DNA of 64,000 nucleotides from Calliopum simillimum (GCA_951812925.1 OX638370.1:40613948-40677947); one strand, 5' to 3'; numbered from the stretch's first letter, positions 11,975 to 24,361 are shown. Made by a program: numbers and translations. The notes: generated from the sequence alone by a model not told the origin.

Positions 11975-12466
11975 CGGACATAATCCCAACGGATATAATC
12001 CCAACGGAAATAATCCCAACGGACATAATCCCCACTTCGTAAATCGGGATTATGTCCGAAAATTTTTCGGTCATAATCTCCATTTTGGTATTGGAAGTTA
12101 TGTCCGCAAATTTTTCGGACATAGTCTCAATAGGGACATAATCCCAATAAGGGTTGTGTCCGAAAAATTTAAGTTTTAAATCCTGAGCTGCAGCCGCAGG
12201 TCGCCCACTTACCCCTCTTATGTAAAATTACTGTGGCTAGCAAACTAGGTGGGTATATTATAGACTGATCCGCGGCTGAAGGCTGCCACGGAAACGGTAT
12301 TGGAATTTTTGGGAGTTGTAAATCCTGAGCTGCGGCTGTTGTCAATAACAAAATAAGGCATTAGAAAATATCGTTATGGGGATTATGTCCGTTTTTTCTT
12401 TGGGATTATGTCGGAAAAACTTGCGGACATATTCCCCATTCACGAAATGGGCACTTTGTCACGGCA
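11975..12466. mobile_element. Element made of iterated GGGATTATGTCCG motifs
   Basis: The 13-mer CGGACATAATCCC, or its complement, or one-to-three-base variants, occurs about a dozen times. It is direct and tandem at 11975-12031, inverted at 12044-12060 and near 12095-12165, and again at 12378-12440. Many copies abut AAAATTTTTCGG. Between the two clusters is unrelated sequence with a repeated TAAATCCTGAGCTGC (12178 and 12319). Motif polarity is mostly mirrored between the clusters, as expected for inverted ends of a DNA element. Exact termini and target duplication were not resolved. 11601-11974 and 12467-13299 hold nothing recognised. Confidence 0.6.
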
Positions 12467-13299
12467 CCATATATTTTCACGAAACAGTTGCTTATTTATA
12501 TAAACTGTGAACGAGATAAAATGCTTTGGGCTTAAGAAACATATTAAATAAACCTTCACTGACAGACTCCATTTTGTTACATTGCAAAAAGATGAACAGA
12601 AGTAATTTTCTTCACTTGTTTACTGAGACGCTTTATATTAAAAAAAAAAAAAATTCTTCGCAAGAATAGGTGAACTTCAAACTCAAACGAGAATAGGTTT
12701 TTTAGGATCAGGGTTCTTTCTGACCACTGAAACGAGCAAAGTGGATAATATTCTACTACCATTACCAACAGTTAAAAGTGGAAAAACAACAACTTTATAT
12801 TTCGAATTTTGAACAGATTTTTTGATTTTCCGACCAGTGTGCAACGGTGGAGTGTGTGTGCACTTGCGATATTAGTATTTTTCCTTTGTTTGATGATTTT
12901 TTATAAATTTATTGTGAGTAAACGATGAATCGCGATGTAAACTTAAAAAAAAAAATTTGTTTTATTGCAGGTTTTAACACACAGATGCCACAGAAAGCAG
13001 ACGTATTCTTTTAAAAACGGTATAAGTGGACTTGTTCAGTTTTGATTTTCGGGCATAATTAGGTTCTTCCAGATAGTCCACGAAACTCTTCTTATGACGT
13101 ATCTGCATACTTGAGCCTTTTGCTAGTTTGTTATTAGCTTTACAATTCCTTACAGACTAGCCAAAAATTTAAAAAAAAAAATGTTTTTTTCTAATCGATT
13201 GAGCTTCCAGAAAAAAATAAAAATACCCAGCCCTACAATGGGAGGGTTTGCACGAAACGGCGGTCATATATAGTAATAATAGAGCTAGGCTATTGTAAA

Positions 13300-13810
13300 G
13301 ACGAACAAAATCCGCCAACGGACACGCCTACCTCCCATACAAAGTTGGGGCGTGGTCGGAATTTTTTCAAAATGGTTATCAATTTCCAATAACTTGACCC
13401 CGCTGATTTCAAATATGTTAAAAATTCTGAGGTATCTTTTATAATTTTCAAGTTATGCGAAATAAACTAAAATATACTTTATAAAAACTATATTTTGTTT
13501 GCTTGTGTATTTGTCCCTTATTGACTCGGAAACTAACTAACCGTTTTTAAAGAAGTTGTTACATTGTGTTAGTACAAAAAAAGGCTATGTTATATACTAA
13601 AAAAGTAGGCGGTGCCACGCCCTCCAAAAAATCAACTAATCATATCTCCGAAACCCTTTGACGCAGATAAATGAGATTTGGTAAATATGTAAAAATCATC
13701 AATACAATATTTGTCGCACTTAGATATGATTGGGTACATATGCCAAGACAACTAGAACAAACAGTTCTCACTAGAAAAGTGGGCTGTGCTACGCCTCTCT
13801 GAATGCTGAT
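13300..13810. repeat. Diverged repeat with family H-like blocks
   Basis: 13300-13350 carries CCAACGGACACGCCTACC and CCCATACAAA, which match a conserved family H block. Further on, GGCGGTGCCACGCCCTCC (13604) and GGCTGTGCTACGCCTC (13785) lie about 180 bp apart, like widely spaced internal units. Similar isolated blocks occur near 19745, 31625, 31785 and 32585. This is either an old family H copy or a related family. Confidence 0.5.
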
Positions 13811-13839
13811 TCATCATGTCTCAGAAAATGCTTCACCGA

Positions 13840-13900
13840 TACATGATTCAGCTTACTCAAGAGCTCAAACCAGCAGACCATGCAAACCGGCGCGCCGGCG
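13840..13900 (+). pseudogene. Mariner-like transposase fragment
   Basis: One frame reads IQLTQELKPADHANRR, which corresponds to the linker before the catalytic domain in the elements at 28342 and 39277 (IQLVQELKPRDHAMRR in the latter). Flanking sequence is not alignable by eye. A 50-60 bp transposase scrap with no termini found. Confidence 0.7.
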
Positions 13901-16004
13901 ATTCGTTCAATGGTAAAAGATCAACAGGACTGTCGGCAACACTTCAATCGCAGTTTTTCACTGCGATTTCAAGTGTGATTCTGCGTCTTTTATGAAAACA
14001 CTGCTATAGAAATTTCAACTGCAAACAGGGACAAAAAAAAATATATTGAACCTTTTGAATGGGGCTGAAATACTTTTACTTCAATGGGCGATAACTCGGA
14101 AAGTAAGAATCTAGTTGGAACGTATGATTTAATCAGTCAATTAGTGGGTATCTGATACCATTTGCAAAAATAAATTAAACTGTTAACTTTTACACTGCCT
14201 TCAAACATTTCTGAAAATCGCAAATTTTGCAAATTTTAAGCAAGAATATCTAGAAAACAAGAAACAAATCGACTAATCTGATATTATATTTGTACCCCAG
14301 TAGGTCATGATTACTTGAAAGCGTCTCCAACAATTTTTATTGCTTAGCCATGTACATTTTATATTATAAAAGAACATACTTAGTTCTTGGTATACACACA
14401 ATTTTAGCCCCAAATAAATAAAAAAAAAATTATTGTTGTCTTGTGATATTGGACTCCTACAACCTTTGACTGCTAGTGTACACTGTAGTATACAACTTTT
14501 TTGGGGGTGAAGGGGGCTAGAAATTTATATACATTTGTTTTTTAATTCATAATTTTTTAGGTACTGAATATGTTTCAAAAGTCAAAAAAATTATTCCTTT
14601 GAAATCAAAAACTGCGGAGTGAAATATAACACGAAATTCAAAGTGCAGCGATATATATTTTAAAATGCCTGCAACATGAATTGGTCCGGTACGTAACAAT
14701 ATCTATAAAAAGCTGCAAGTATGTCTAGTGTCCTTGCTCAAAAACAAAAGTTTTTTTTTTTACTTTTGTTGATTTCTATTTATTAAGCAAATCGTGACGT
14801 AATACGAAATAATAATGTCCGTTTTTAAAGACTTATTATTTCAGAAAAACAAAAAAATAAAATGCAAAAGCTAATGAAACGATGTCATCATCATTGTTGC
14901 CGTTTTCATACTTATGAAAGCTGTAAATAATACCAGACACTGAAATGTCAACGCAATAAACAAACGTCATCAAATGTAAATGTGTTATAGTTATGTACGA
15001 ATGTATTTACTTCTATACAAACATACAGTATAAAGTACTAAAGTTTTATGCCTACTCGTAGCTTATCAAAAGCAAATTCCTTAAGAAAACAGAAAAAGGT
15101 GGATTTTAAAAATTGCAAACTAGAAAAATTAATATTAACACATTTTTGGCAACGCTGCAAAAAGTTTTTTATTTCTTGCTATAAAGCAAATATTAATAGT
15201 TATTGATTGGCACCCTTTGATTCCAAATCCGTCAACAAAAATTTTTTACCCCAACTCCATTTTACCGATATGACAAAAAATCAAGTGTTTAATTAATCGA
15301 ACGTTCGATTAGTCGAACACCTCACTTTCACTCATACCTGGGTCATTTAGGTGCTAACAGGTTTTGATTTTTCGATTGCAAAAGATAGTTTGGTTTTTTG
15401 GCTATAAAATTCCGTGAAAAGGTTTTTGTTTTGTCGTTATTTTATATTTTTAATAATTTTATAAAAAAGATCTATCGGCAAAGTGTTTTTTCGCTATCAT
15501 CCGCATACTTGACACTTACTATAGGATTTAATGTTTACGAGTTATCATTCCTTGAAGTAAAGGTATCTAAAATGCATACAAGGAACTAAACTAACATACA
15601 CATATTTCTGTGGAGTTTGAGCCTCCCTTTTTTAATTTTTTGGTGTATTTTTATTTATTTTTTTTTTTGGGCTTGTTATATAAATTCACACGCACTTACA
15701 TATGCACATATGTATGTACTTATGTCTATTCACTTGCACATTCATGTCCTCATCATAATACCCATACACATATTTCACTGCATCAACACTTTAGCACGCT
15801 GGCTGACTCCTGCTGACTCAAGATGATTATGTCAGAAGTCAGCGTTTTTTTTTCTCTTTCGTTTTTTTTTTTTTTTGAAAATTGTCTAAGTGTAGATGAA
15901 AGAGTGTTTATACTTAAACACTTATAAACCCAAGTGGAAAATTTCGAGTCATTTTTTTTTTTTTTTTTTTGAAAGATCATATGAGCCACTCACTGCACTA
16001 GATT
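13901..16004. other. Unassigned AT-rich DNA
   Basis: Contains GATAACTCGGAAAGTAAG near 14091, shared with 33860 and 36825, and a short palindrome around TCGAACGTTCGA at 15297-15308. Poly-T and poly-A runs occur near 15860 and 15955. No gene supported. Confidence 0.4.
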
Positions 16005-16480
16005 AGATTAGAGTGGTGGCTTAGTAAAACGATGCTAAGCCTAAGTAGCAATGTTAGTGCCGTTTTAGTATCACATAAGTGATCGGGCTGGCTGGTAGGA
16101 GGGGTTGTCAGGGATTAGATATCCTTTAAAAGAAACTGTAAAGGATATTTATATCCATTTTGTTCTATTGATGTAGTTGGGCAGAGGGCCAATCTCAATA
16201 TCGGCGAGTTCGCTCAAACCTTTGAAAAATGGTTTTCCTAGAGATCTAAGCCTGGCTCTATCTATAGCATGGCAGTTGCAGAGAAAATGCTTGAGAGATT
16301 CCATCTCGTTGCCATTCATGTAACTCCGACAGAAAGAATTAAAAGGGATACCCAGCCTTTCGATTGAGATATATTGAGGTCTTTTGAAAATACACCCGCA
16401 TCCACGCCACAGTCCACTTTCGAACCATCAGTGTATATGGTGGTTGCGAAATTTAAGTTTTTAAGTTTTTCTCGAAATTT
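16005..16480 (-). pseudogene. I/R1-type LINE relic: RNase H fragment and C-terminus
   Basis: Reading the minus strand from about 16435, one frame gives IYTDGSKVDCGVDAGVF, the first strand of an RNase H domain with its DGS motif. After a deletion and frame change, a second frame gives ESLKHFLCNCHAIDRARLRS and LGKPFFKGLSELADIEIGPL, ending at TAA (16149-16151). This is the cysteine/histidine C-terminal segment typical of I- and R1-group non-LTR elements. A 3' UTR of about 140 bp ends near 16005 in a TAATC-type tail. The reverse transcriptase and most of RNase H are missing. Exact clade not resolved. Confidence 0.82.
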
Positions 16481-17939
16481 GGTATGGGGCAGATGTAATC
16501 TGTGTGGGAGTTGGCAAGTTCAGCTGGTAGTGTATCAAGGATGGAGCTGTGACCATAAATGATAATGATTACCATTAATCATTATTTGAGAAACTTTATT
16601 TGGTCATTAGCTAATAAAAAGGTTATTTCAGAAGCCATTTTGGTTTAATTTGTGCTTTCATTTTCAATTTCATTCCACATGTGGTTACTATAAATAGTTA
16701 AGAACAAGTCAAAATGACGAGGCCTCACATAGAGCTGAATGAGAAGACTTTAATTAAAAAACCACGTAAGTATATTGTGTTATCGTTTTCTTTCACTTGC
16801 TGTTTTATGGAGCTAGACGGTTTGAGCAGTGAACGGCTCAAATAATAATCCCATATTCATTCAAATAAATACTTTGGAAAGTCGAAGTAAGCCTTTTTTA
16901 AAACAAATTAATTTTTTTCAATAGAAAAAATATTTAAAAAGGTAGAAAAATTAGGCCATGGAGTATTTTTATTAATATTGGTGCTAAAAAAGTTTTAAAG
17001 TCAGTGCTATTTGCCAAATACAATCCTTATAGCCTGATTCAACACTATTTCAAGATTGGTCAAAACATGAATTTCGGTTAATAAATGTCCAAATTATGGA
17101 CAAACTTCTCCGCATTGCATCATTGGTACACAAAACTTTTGACATATCGTGCCGCTTCCAGAAGATTTGAAATAGTCAAGGTTACAAAGCCGAGCAATAT
17201 GGACAAATGTTAGATATTTAAACGTTTTTCACATTCACATAAACGAGTCAACAGTCAAGTTTGTGATGATTTCTGATTTAAAAAAAACACAAAAAAAAAA
17301 AAAAAATTTTGGAAAATTAATTTTTAAGATTTTTCAAAACATGGCCGTCATTTCGTCAATGCTTATTTTTATGATTTATACAAAAAATTTTGGTTTTTTT
17401 GTATACGTTGTATTTTCTAAGCAATGAAAAGTTATATCCTTGTACTTTGAAACTTTTTTTTTTTGGCCACCTAGTGGGTGTAATTTAAAGCACGAAGCAA
17501 TGTTAAAAAAATTGTCACGAGACTCTTTTGAAAAAAATTTCCTTGGCTGTCACAGCCATTTAGCGCAAAACAAGTCTTCTGCAAAATGTTTGTTTTTTAT
17601 CCACCTTTTTGTAAAAAAAATTAAAAAATATCATTTTGAGATAATCAACTTTTAAGATTTTTCAAAATTTTCCAAATTTAAAAATGGAAATTAAAATAAC
17701 GTTTAAAATGCTATGAGAAACCGAAAACAAAGATTAAAAAAAATTATTTTTGAAAAAATGGCGGGACTTAGAAAAAAAATTGCATCGATTTTTCGCAAAA
17801 ACACCACTTGGACACTAGGGGTGTTTTAGTGCACGAATTTTGGGTTTTGATACTTGACACCCCTCAATTTTGTGAGGTTGGAAAAAAAATGAGTTTGCAA
17901 AAAAAATTTTAGGGGTGGGGTGAGAATAAGCGTTGACGC
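16481..17939. other. Unassigned AT-rich DNA
   Basis: 16689-16697 reads TATAAATAG, followed by an ATG at 16714 and 17 codons ending at a donor-like GTAAGT (16766). The TATA-to-ATG distance (25 bp) is too short for an ordinary start, so I do not call an exon. The remainder is poly-A/T-rich with no recognised feature. Confidence 0.35.
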
Positions 17940-18530
17940 ATCGAGGTCAGGGTTGAAAATATGGGGTAAGTATGTTGGGGGAAAAATATATGTCGCGAAA
18001 AATAATGGGGGTCGGTCATATATATGACCCTTCTGGGGTACCCGTGGGCCAGTTAGAGCAGTGGGTGTATTTTATATAAAAACAGTAACTTTGTATGGGA
18101 GCCCCCTTAAGGAATCAAAATAGGGGGAAAGTATGCTGAGAAAAAACATTGGAAAGGGGCTAATGGGGGTCGGTCATATATTTGACTCCTCTAGGAGTGA
18201 CTTCTGGGCAGTTATGGGCCTATTTGACGATTTCCTTTCCATATTTTTCATGTCTATGACATCTTTTTTGTATGGGAGTCCCCTAAAAAGTCAGAGATAG
18301 AGGGTAAGTATGTTGGGAAAAAATGTTGGGGAGGAAAAAATATTAGGGACCAGTCATACATTTGGCCCTTCTATGGGCGTGGTGGGGGTCGATTTCCTAA
18401 AAATGTCAATTTTATATGGGAGCTCCCTTTGGGGCTAGAGATAAGGAGTAAGTATGGTAAAAATGTGGGGGGGGGAAATAATGTCGGTCGTTCATACATT
18501 CGACCCCTCTAGGTGACCCGTAAGCATTTG
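17940..18530. repeat. G-rich tandem repeat, four units of about 135-185 bp
   Basis: A block with GGTCGGTCATATAT and GACCCTTCT or variants recurs near 18012, 18168, 18352 and 18486. Between occurrences, TTTGTATGGGAGCCCC or TTTATATGGGAGCTCC occurs near 18090, 18268 and 18410, with AAGTATGTTGGG-type spacers. The G-run content (for example nine G's near 18466) stands out against the AT-rich surroundings. Confidence 0.8.
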
Positions 18531-18582
18531 TAGGCTGTACTACTTATATTTATTTTATTTATTTCCATAAAATTATCACATC

Positions 18583-19300
18583 TAAGATATTGGTAAAAGT
18601 TGAAATGTATCGAAAAATATTGAAGTACATCGGATATATTGGTAAAAGTCCAAAAGCATCGAAAAATATCGGTAAAATTAAAAGAAAAAAAATAGTGAAA
18701 TACATTGAGTAAATTGGTAAAAATATCAAAAAACATAAAAAAAAATATCGATAAAAGTCCAAAAGAGTTGATAAACATCGAAATACAGCGAAGAAATCGG
18801 TTTAAGTCCAAGTGTATCGAAAGAGATATTTAATATGTTCGGGAAAAAGTCGATAAGTATTGAAAAATACTGAAATACATCAACGAAATTTGTAAAAGTC
18901 CAAAAATATCGAAAAATATTGAAATGAATCGAAGAAATTGGTAAAAGTTTGTCCTCAAACTTAAGATCCAGTTATTTTGACTATGATTATGTGCCAATTT
19001 CTTTATATTAAAAACTCGTATATAATAATCTCTTGTTATCATTTGTCGTCATCTGACCAGTAATAAATTATAAGATATACTACATCTTGTTGTTCTAAAA
19101 AGTAACTAAATCAATATATAAAGAAGAGTCCTAGTGTATTGAAAAACATTCTAAAAGTCCAAAATTATCAGAATACATCGAAAAATTGGTAAAAGTCCAA
19201 GTATATCAGAAAATATCCAATATATCGAAAAAGTATTGAAAAATATTGAAAAAGATCTAAAACATCGGTAAAAGTCCAAGAACATTGAAAATATTGATAC
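18583..19300. repeat. 36-40 bp minisatellite, degenerate, first locus
   Basis: Units built on GTATCGAAAAACATC, AAAATATCGGTAAAAGTCC and variants fill 18583-18950 and 19131-19300, separated by about 180 bp of other sequence. Because a 39-bp unit is 13 codons, the minus strand reads as Phe/Ile/Leu-rich periodic frames; these are artefacts. The same unit forms the array at 41345-41917. Confidence 0.85.
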
Positions 19301-22196
19301 AGTCACTCTCATAGCATTAAACTCTATATCCTTTCTTCAAGAATAAGAAAGTAACAGTACGTAAATGAAAAAGACGGAAAGGACAACAACACATAATTCA
19401 TGAGGCAACATAAGCAATACAACACAAATGCAAACGATAATTTACATGCAAGCACTAACGTTTTTTTAACAACTTCATACTACAAAAAAATTATTTATCT
19501 TTTAAAAATCGAAAGAATCAGTATTCAAGTTGGTTCCCCAGCACACGTTGAACTTTTTAAAATAAAAATTATTGAAATCGGTTCAGTATTTTTTTTACTA
19601 GAGCGTTACATATGGTTTTCATATAAGCAATTTCATACAAATAGCAGAAATGTAGATAATTTTTCTAAGGCAAAGCAAGATATGAAACTCGGTTCGGAGA
19701 TAGGCTTAACCCTTTAGAAGGATTATAATAACTTTATTTTTTTAGTGGGCGGTGCCACGCCCCTTATTGATAATATGCTATAACGGCATACCTGCTGCAC
19801 TGATTTTATTTCCGAGTTTGTTTGCCCCAGTTAACAGGTGCAAAAATTTATCAGTAGCTGAGTAAAAACAATGTTTAACCAAGAAAACCACCTGATATTT
19901 AAGTGAAATTTCCACCTGGGCATGTGTTGAATATTTGTTAGCATTTATATACGCCTAAGGGCACAACAAAACATTGACAAACAACAACAACAAAAATGTT
20001 GCCAAAGACGTCATAAACCACACACAGTAGACGGAAGAGGCACAAAAACGCTTCCGCCTCCTGATGATGCAGATGCTTAAAATGCGAGCTATAAATGTTG
20101 CTGTTGCAAAACAGATTTTTCTTCTTTTTTCTTTTTTTGTAAACATGCTGTTTTATTTTTATTTTGTCACACTTATTTTTAGCACACTTTTATGCATTTC
20201 AAAAATGCTATATGGGTTAGTACAAAAGTGCACAGTGTAAGGTTTGCGCTTGTTGTTTCGAAATGGGTTAAGAGGTCAGCATTGTCTAGTGCAGAAACAT
20301 TTTAATTTCAGATTTTTATTTTTGAATCTAAGAAGAGGATTTGCTTTTCAAAATATTACTTCAAAGAAAAAAAAAAAATCCTCAGTTGTAAGCCAGCACA
20401 AGGTGGCGCAAAAGTAATATCATAATGTCAATTTGCTATTATTTTTGCAAATGGCGTCAGTTGTCATTGTGTTTTGACATTTATATTGTAGGTGGATAGA
20501 GAATTAGTCGACAGCAGGCCAACTTATAGCGTAGACAGACGACAGCATTAATCTAGATTTTTTTACATAAAAAAAACCCTTCGCAGAAAGTTTTTTTATC
20601 GAAAATAAATTCCAACAAAATTTTTAAAGCTTACACGAAGTTCAAAACTTAAAAAAAATTTTGAAGGTCAGGGGTCTAGCTTGAATTTTAGATTTTTCCT
20701 CGGAACCCAAAATATATTTTAATGTTTTGAACAACATTGCATTATACATAACATCATCAATTTTATAAATTTTTATTTTAGAAAAAACAAATTATTTGGA
20801 TTACTTTTTATTAATCGAAAAAAAAGAGGCAAAATCATGACTTTTTTGCGTTATCTCAGTAAAATGCAAATGCATAACTTTGACACATTGCTGAGGAACG
20901 AAAAATTATTTTCCCCAAAACAAAAAACACTTTTATTTGCATTGAAGTATTTTCCGTTGCACTGCATCAACAAAAACTCAATAGCAATAATTAAATTTTG
21001 GCCAAAAAAGTGTGCCTTTTAACCTATAGTGCAAAGGTATCAACCTCCATTCGAGATTGCAGCTTTTGCTTTGATTACTAAACTTCTTAAGCAAATCTTT
21101 TTAGAGCTCCGCCAAAAAATAATATTATTTGTCCATTATTTTTATTGGTTTTAGCAACTAATGAAGTCATGTACCTAATTTCAACGAAATCGAAGAAGGG
21201 TGTGGCAGTTCGATTATTACAAACCTAACAATTTCCACTTGATTGAAACAAACACGTCAATCTCCAAATTTCTTATCGAATTTGTCCGTAAGCCCCTTTG
21301 AGGATTTCATTCAAACTTGGTTTACAACCTCATCTAACTCTATTCTACAGAATTGCAAAACATACAGTATACTATATTCGAGTATCTTCAGAGATACACG
21401 TTTTTGTTAGTTTTCACAAAATTGCAAAAAGTGGAGATTGTCGCCTTTGCTTCCATACCCCTCATATATACATATGTTCGCCTCCACTATTCTATAGCTA
21501 CGGGCCATAGTTTCATAGTAAATAGTTCTATGAATATTCATATGAAATATAAATAAAATTTCGATATCAAAATTAGTTTCCGGTTTCATTAGCGATGGAT
21601 GATAAGCAAATTAAAATAAAATGTGTAACAACAACCACGACAATCTGAACAAGAACCGCGCGATTAAAGCAAAAGCCTAAAATGCTTTACTTTGCTGCTA
21701 CAGCTACTGCTCCTGCTGCTGGCTCAAAATAAGCGCTGAGTGAATAATGGCACCAACAACAATAAGGTGTATACAACAACGAGCATAGTAATCATAACAA
21801 CAACAGCAGTGTTGTTGTCCAACCAGCAACAGCGGTTAAAATTCCCATGAAATATTTCATATTCCCTAAATTTGCATTCGTTCGACCTAAGCCAACTTCG
21901 CAGTTATTAGTTTTTTTCTTTTTTGTTATTTATAAGGGTCATCGATAGAGTTTTCTGAACTCATTAACGACCAGGTCCAAAATAATAATTCGTTCAAATC
22001 GATACAATGAAGAGCTGGCAAACATACTTGACTTTAATTTGTCGGCAATTTCAAAACTTTTCGAATTTTTCAAAATTGAAAATTCATTTTTAATTGAACT
22101 TTTTGTCATATATTTGAAAGTTGTACTAACCATGACGTCCTCGTTTCGACTCGTGCTCAAATCAAACACAAAGTTTTTCAACTTTAAATTTTTCAA
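19301..22196. other. Unassigned AT-rich DNA with CAA/CAG-rich patches
   Basis: Near 19745 is a single GGGCGGTGCCACGCCCC block like those of family H. 19975-19995 and 21695-21840 are rich in CAA, CAG and GCTGCT trinucleotides. Several 60-105 codon frames (for example 19400-19717 +) are present, but none resembles a known family. No gene supported. Confidence 0.4.
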
Positions 22197-23066
22197 TTGA
22201 GGGGGTTAGAAGCAAAGGGGTACAAGTGACAAATTAGGAAAAATTGAGTTAAGTATGAGAATAGGTAGTGGGAGCTTTGCTTTATTTATGAAACAAACAA
22301 TACCTAAGCTTTTGAGTTCCTACACCTCAATAGAGCCCCATTAAGGTAAGCCAGTTCACAAAATTATAGTTTTTCTTTAAAACAAAATTAAAAAAAAATT
22401 TTTTCTAGTAAATAAGAAGCAAAGTTAGCGCAGCGTAACATCTAACATAGGTTAAGAAAAAATTAAATATCTCAATTTTAAGAATCCTTGAAAAATTCCC
22501 TTTTTAAGGTATTTTTTAAAAATTTTCTAGAGGTCTGTTTTAAAAAGTTATTAGTACTTTAGTGAAAGTCTATCGCACTTGTACCCCTTTGCTTCTAAAC
22601 GAGTTTAAAATATTGAAAAAAATATTTTCGTTTTGAAATGAAAAGTAACGAGTGCGTTAGGCTTTCAGTAAAATGCTAATAACTTTTAAAAGCGGACCTC
22701 TATAAAAATTTTAAAAAATACCTTTAACAGAGAACGTTTTAAGGATTCTTAGAGTTATGGTACTTAGTTTTTTCTTCTGCTATGTTAGTTGCTACAAGTG
22801 CTAACTTTACTCCATTTTTATTACAAAAAAAAAAATTTGAGTAAAATGGTGTAGGCTTTCACTGAAATACTAATAACTTTTAAAGAGGGAATCATAGAAA
22901 AAAATTGAAAACAACATTAGATGGAACATACTTTAAATGTTATTTGACGCGCAATATTTTATTTTTTAACTCACTCTGCAATTTATGAAGCAACGTTAAC
23001 TTCAACTATATTTTACTTAAAATTTACTTTTTGTTACTTGTACCCCTTTGCTTCTAACCCCCTCAA
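22197..23066. mobile_element. Foldback element with an extra internal end
   Basis: The outer ends are inverted copies: TTGAGGGGGTTAGAAGCAAA at 22197 and its complement ending at 23066, continuing through GGGGTACAAGTGACAAA. A third, inverted copy of the end (CTTGTACCCCTTTGCTTCTA) sits inside at about 22579-22598. Around it, 22420-22600 and 22620-22830 are diverged inverted copies sharing the AGTTAGCGCAGC or AGTGCTAACTTTACTCC region and GCGGACCTCTATAAAAATTT. The structure suggests two foldback units fused or one inserted in another. No target duplication is obvious. No open frame of note. Confidence 0.8.
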
Positions 23067-23417
23067 TTATAATTAATCTAATGAAAATAAAAATAATAAT
23101 AATTACAATAAAAAAAGTCTGATGAGTCTTCGTGGCGAAAGACGAAGCATATATCACTATAGCCGCATCGTATGTATCGTTCGAGCGCTCAATTCCAATT
23201 TGTTGCTAACGCATACAACCACGGCTGGATTAACATATTGACCAAGAGTGGCCGCAACAAGAAATATTTTTTTTTGTTAACGAAAAATACTTGGAGAAAT
23301 GCTCTTTTAAAAATCCTAACGTATATTTTAAGGATTGCCACCTGATTATTTTCTAAAATTTTGGTGAAAGACATTTTTTTTACCAAGTAATATTTTTTTT
23401 ATAAAAAGAACACTTAG

Positions 23418-24361
23418 CTAGTAAGGGTGTGTAAGGGTGTTACCTTTGGCCTGGCCAAACACTAAATACCCTACACAGCAGTTTTTTGAAAATTTTACTT
23501 ATATGGGAGGTGTCACGCCCTCTTGTCCGAATTCATCCAGTTTTTTCTTAGAATTTGCATTTATAGTTCTAATATTTGAGTGAAATTTGGTTGGATTATC
23601 TCAAAAAATGCGTTTTGAAGCTTTTGCTTACATGGGAGGTGCCACGCTCTCATGTCCGATTTTATCCAATTTTTACTTAAAGCTTGTGTTTATAGTTCTT
23701 AGTGTCTGAGTAAAATTTAGTTCGATTATCTCAAAAAACGCTTCCAATACAGCGTTTTGAAGCTTTTGCTTATTTGAGAGGTGACACGCCCTTTTGTCCA
23801 AATTCGCCCAGTTTTTGCTCAGAGCCTGCAATTACAATTCTTAGTATTTATGCACCCAAACAAATCTGTTGTAAAAGTGTAGCAAAATGCTGTATGTTTT
23901 ACAGCATTTACTTTCATATTTCATCCCATATCTTTTGCAGTTAATATTACAATTTTGTTGTACATTTGAAAAATTAGCTGTGAAAAATAAAATATTTGCT
24001 GTAGATTTCACAACAAAAAAAAAATTATATCGATAATTTTAACAAATTTCTGGTAGAAATTATTGCATTTGCTGTAAAATTAACAATTAATTGTAAATTC
24101 GATTGAATTTACTTTAAATTAGCAAATTCACAGAGAATTGCAAAATCCACAACAAAACGTTGTTAAACCTACCGCAGATATTTTTTTGGGTGTGTGTATT
24201 TTGGTTGTATTGATGCATTTTGAAGGTATTTTTTGTATGGCTATATCAACTCAGGAGGTGACGCTGATCAAGAATATATATACTTTTCTATATCTGCCAC
24301 GCCTCTTTCTCTGCGTTACAAACGGAAGGACAAAGTGAATATACCCTGGGTGTAGGGTATA
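23418..24361 (-). mobile_element. Family H copy with a MITE inserted
   Basis: Starts CTAGTAAGGGTGT; the next bases TGTAAGGGTGT look like a small slippage duplication. The hairpin TTTGGCCTGGCCAAA, subterminal repeat AAATACCCTACAC and three internal GCCACGC-type units follow. It is split at 23853-24192 by a MITE, then resumes with TGTGTATTTTGGTTG and the 5' block ending TGTAGGGTATA at 24361. The CCAG microsatellite and the MITE-adjacent TTTGTATGGGCGG block are shortened. 23067-23417 holds no recognised feature. Confidence 0.9.
23853..24192. mobile_element. 340-bp MITE inside family H
   Basis: Ends are imperfect inverted repeats: CACCCAAACAAATCTG on the left, and the complement of CACCCAAAAAAATATCTG on the right. 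Other family H copies give the empty site (TATTTATGTGTATTTTGG), so the insert is bounded precisely and appears to duplicate TG. The interior repeats GCTGTAAA/TTGCTGTA-type motifs in both directions and has no coding potential. The superfamily is uncertain. Confidence 0.82.

Noticed and set aside
16689..16770. TATAAATAG followed by ATG and a GTAAGT donor, suggesting a small first exon
   Set aside because: The ATG lies only 25 bp after TATA, before a normal start site, and only 17 codons precede the donor.
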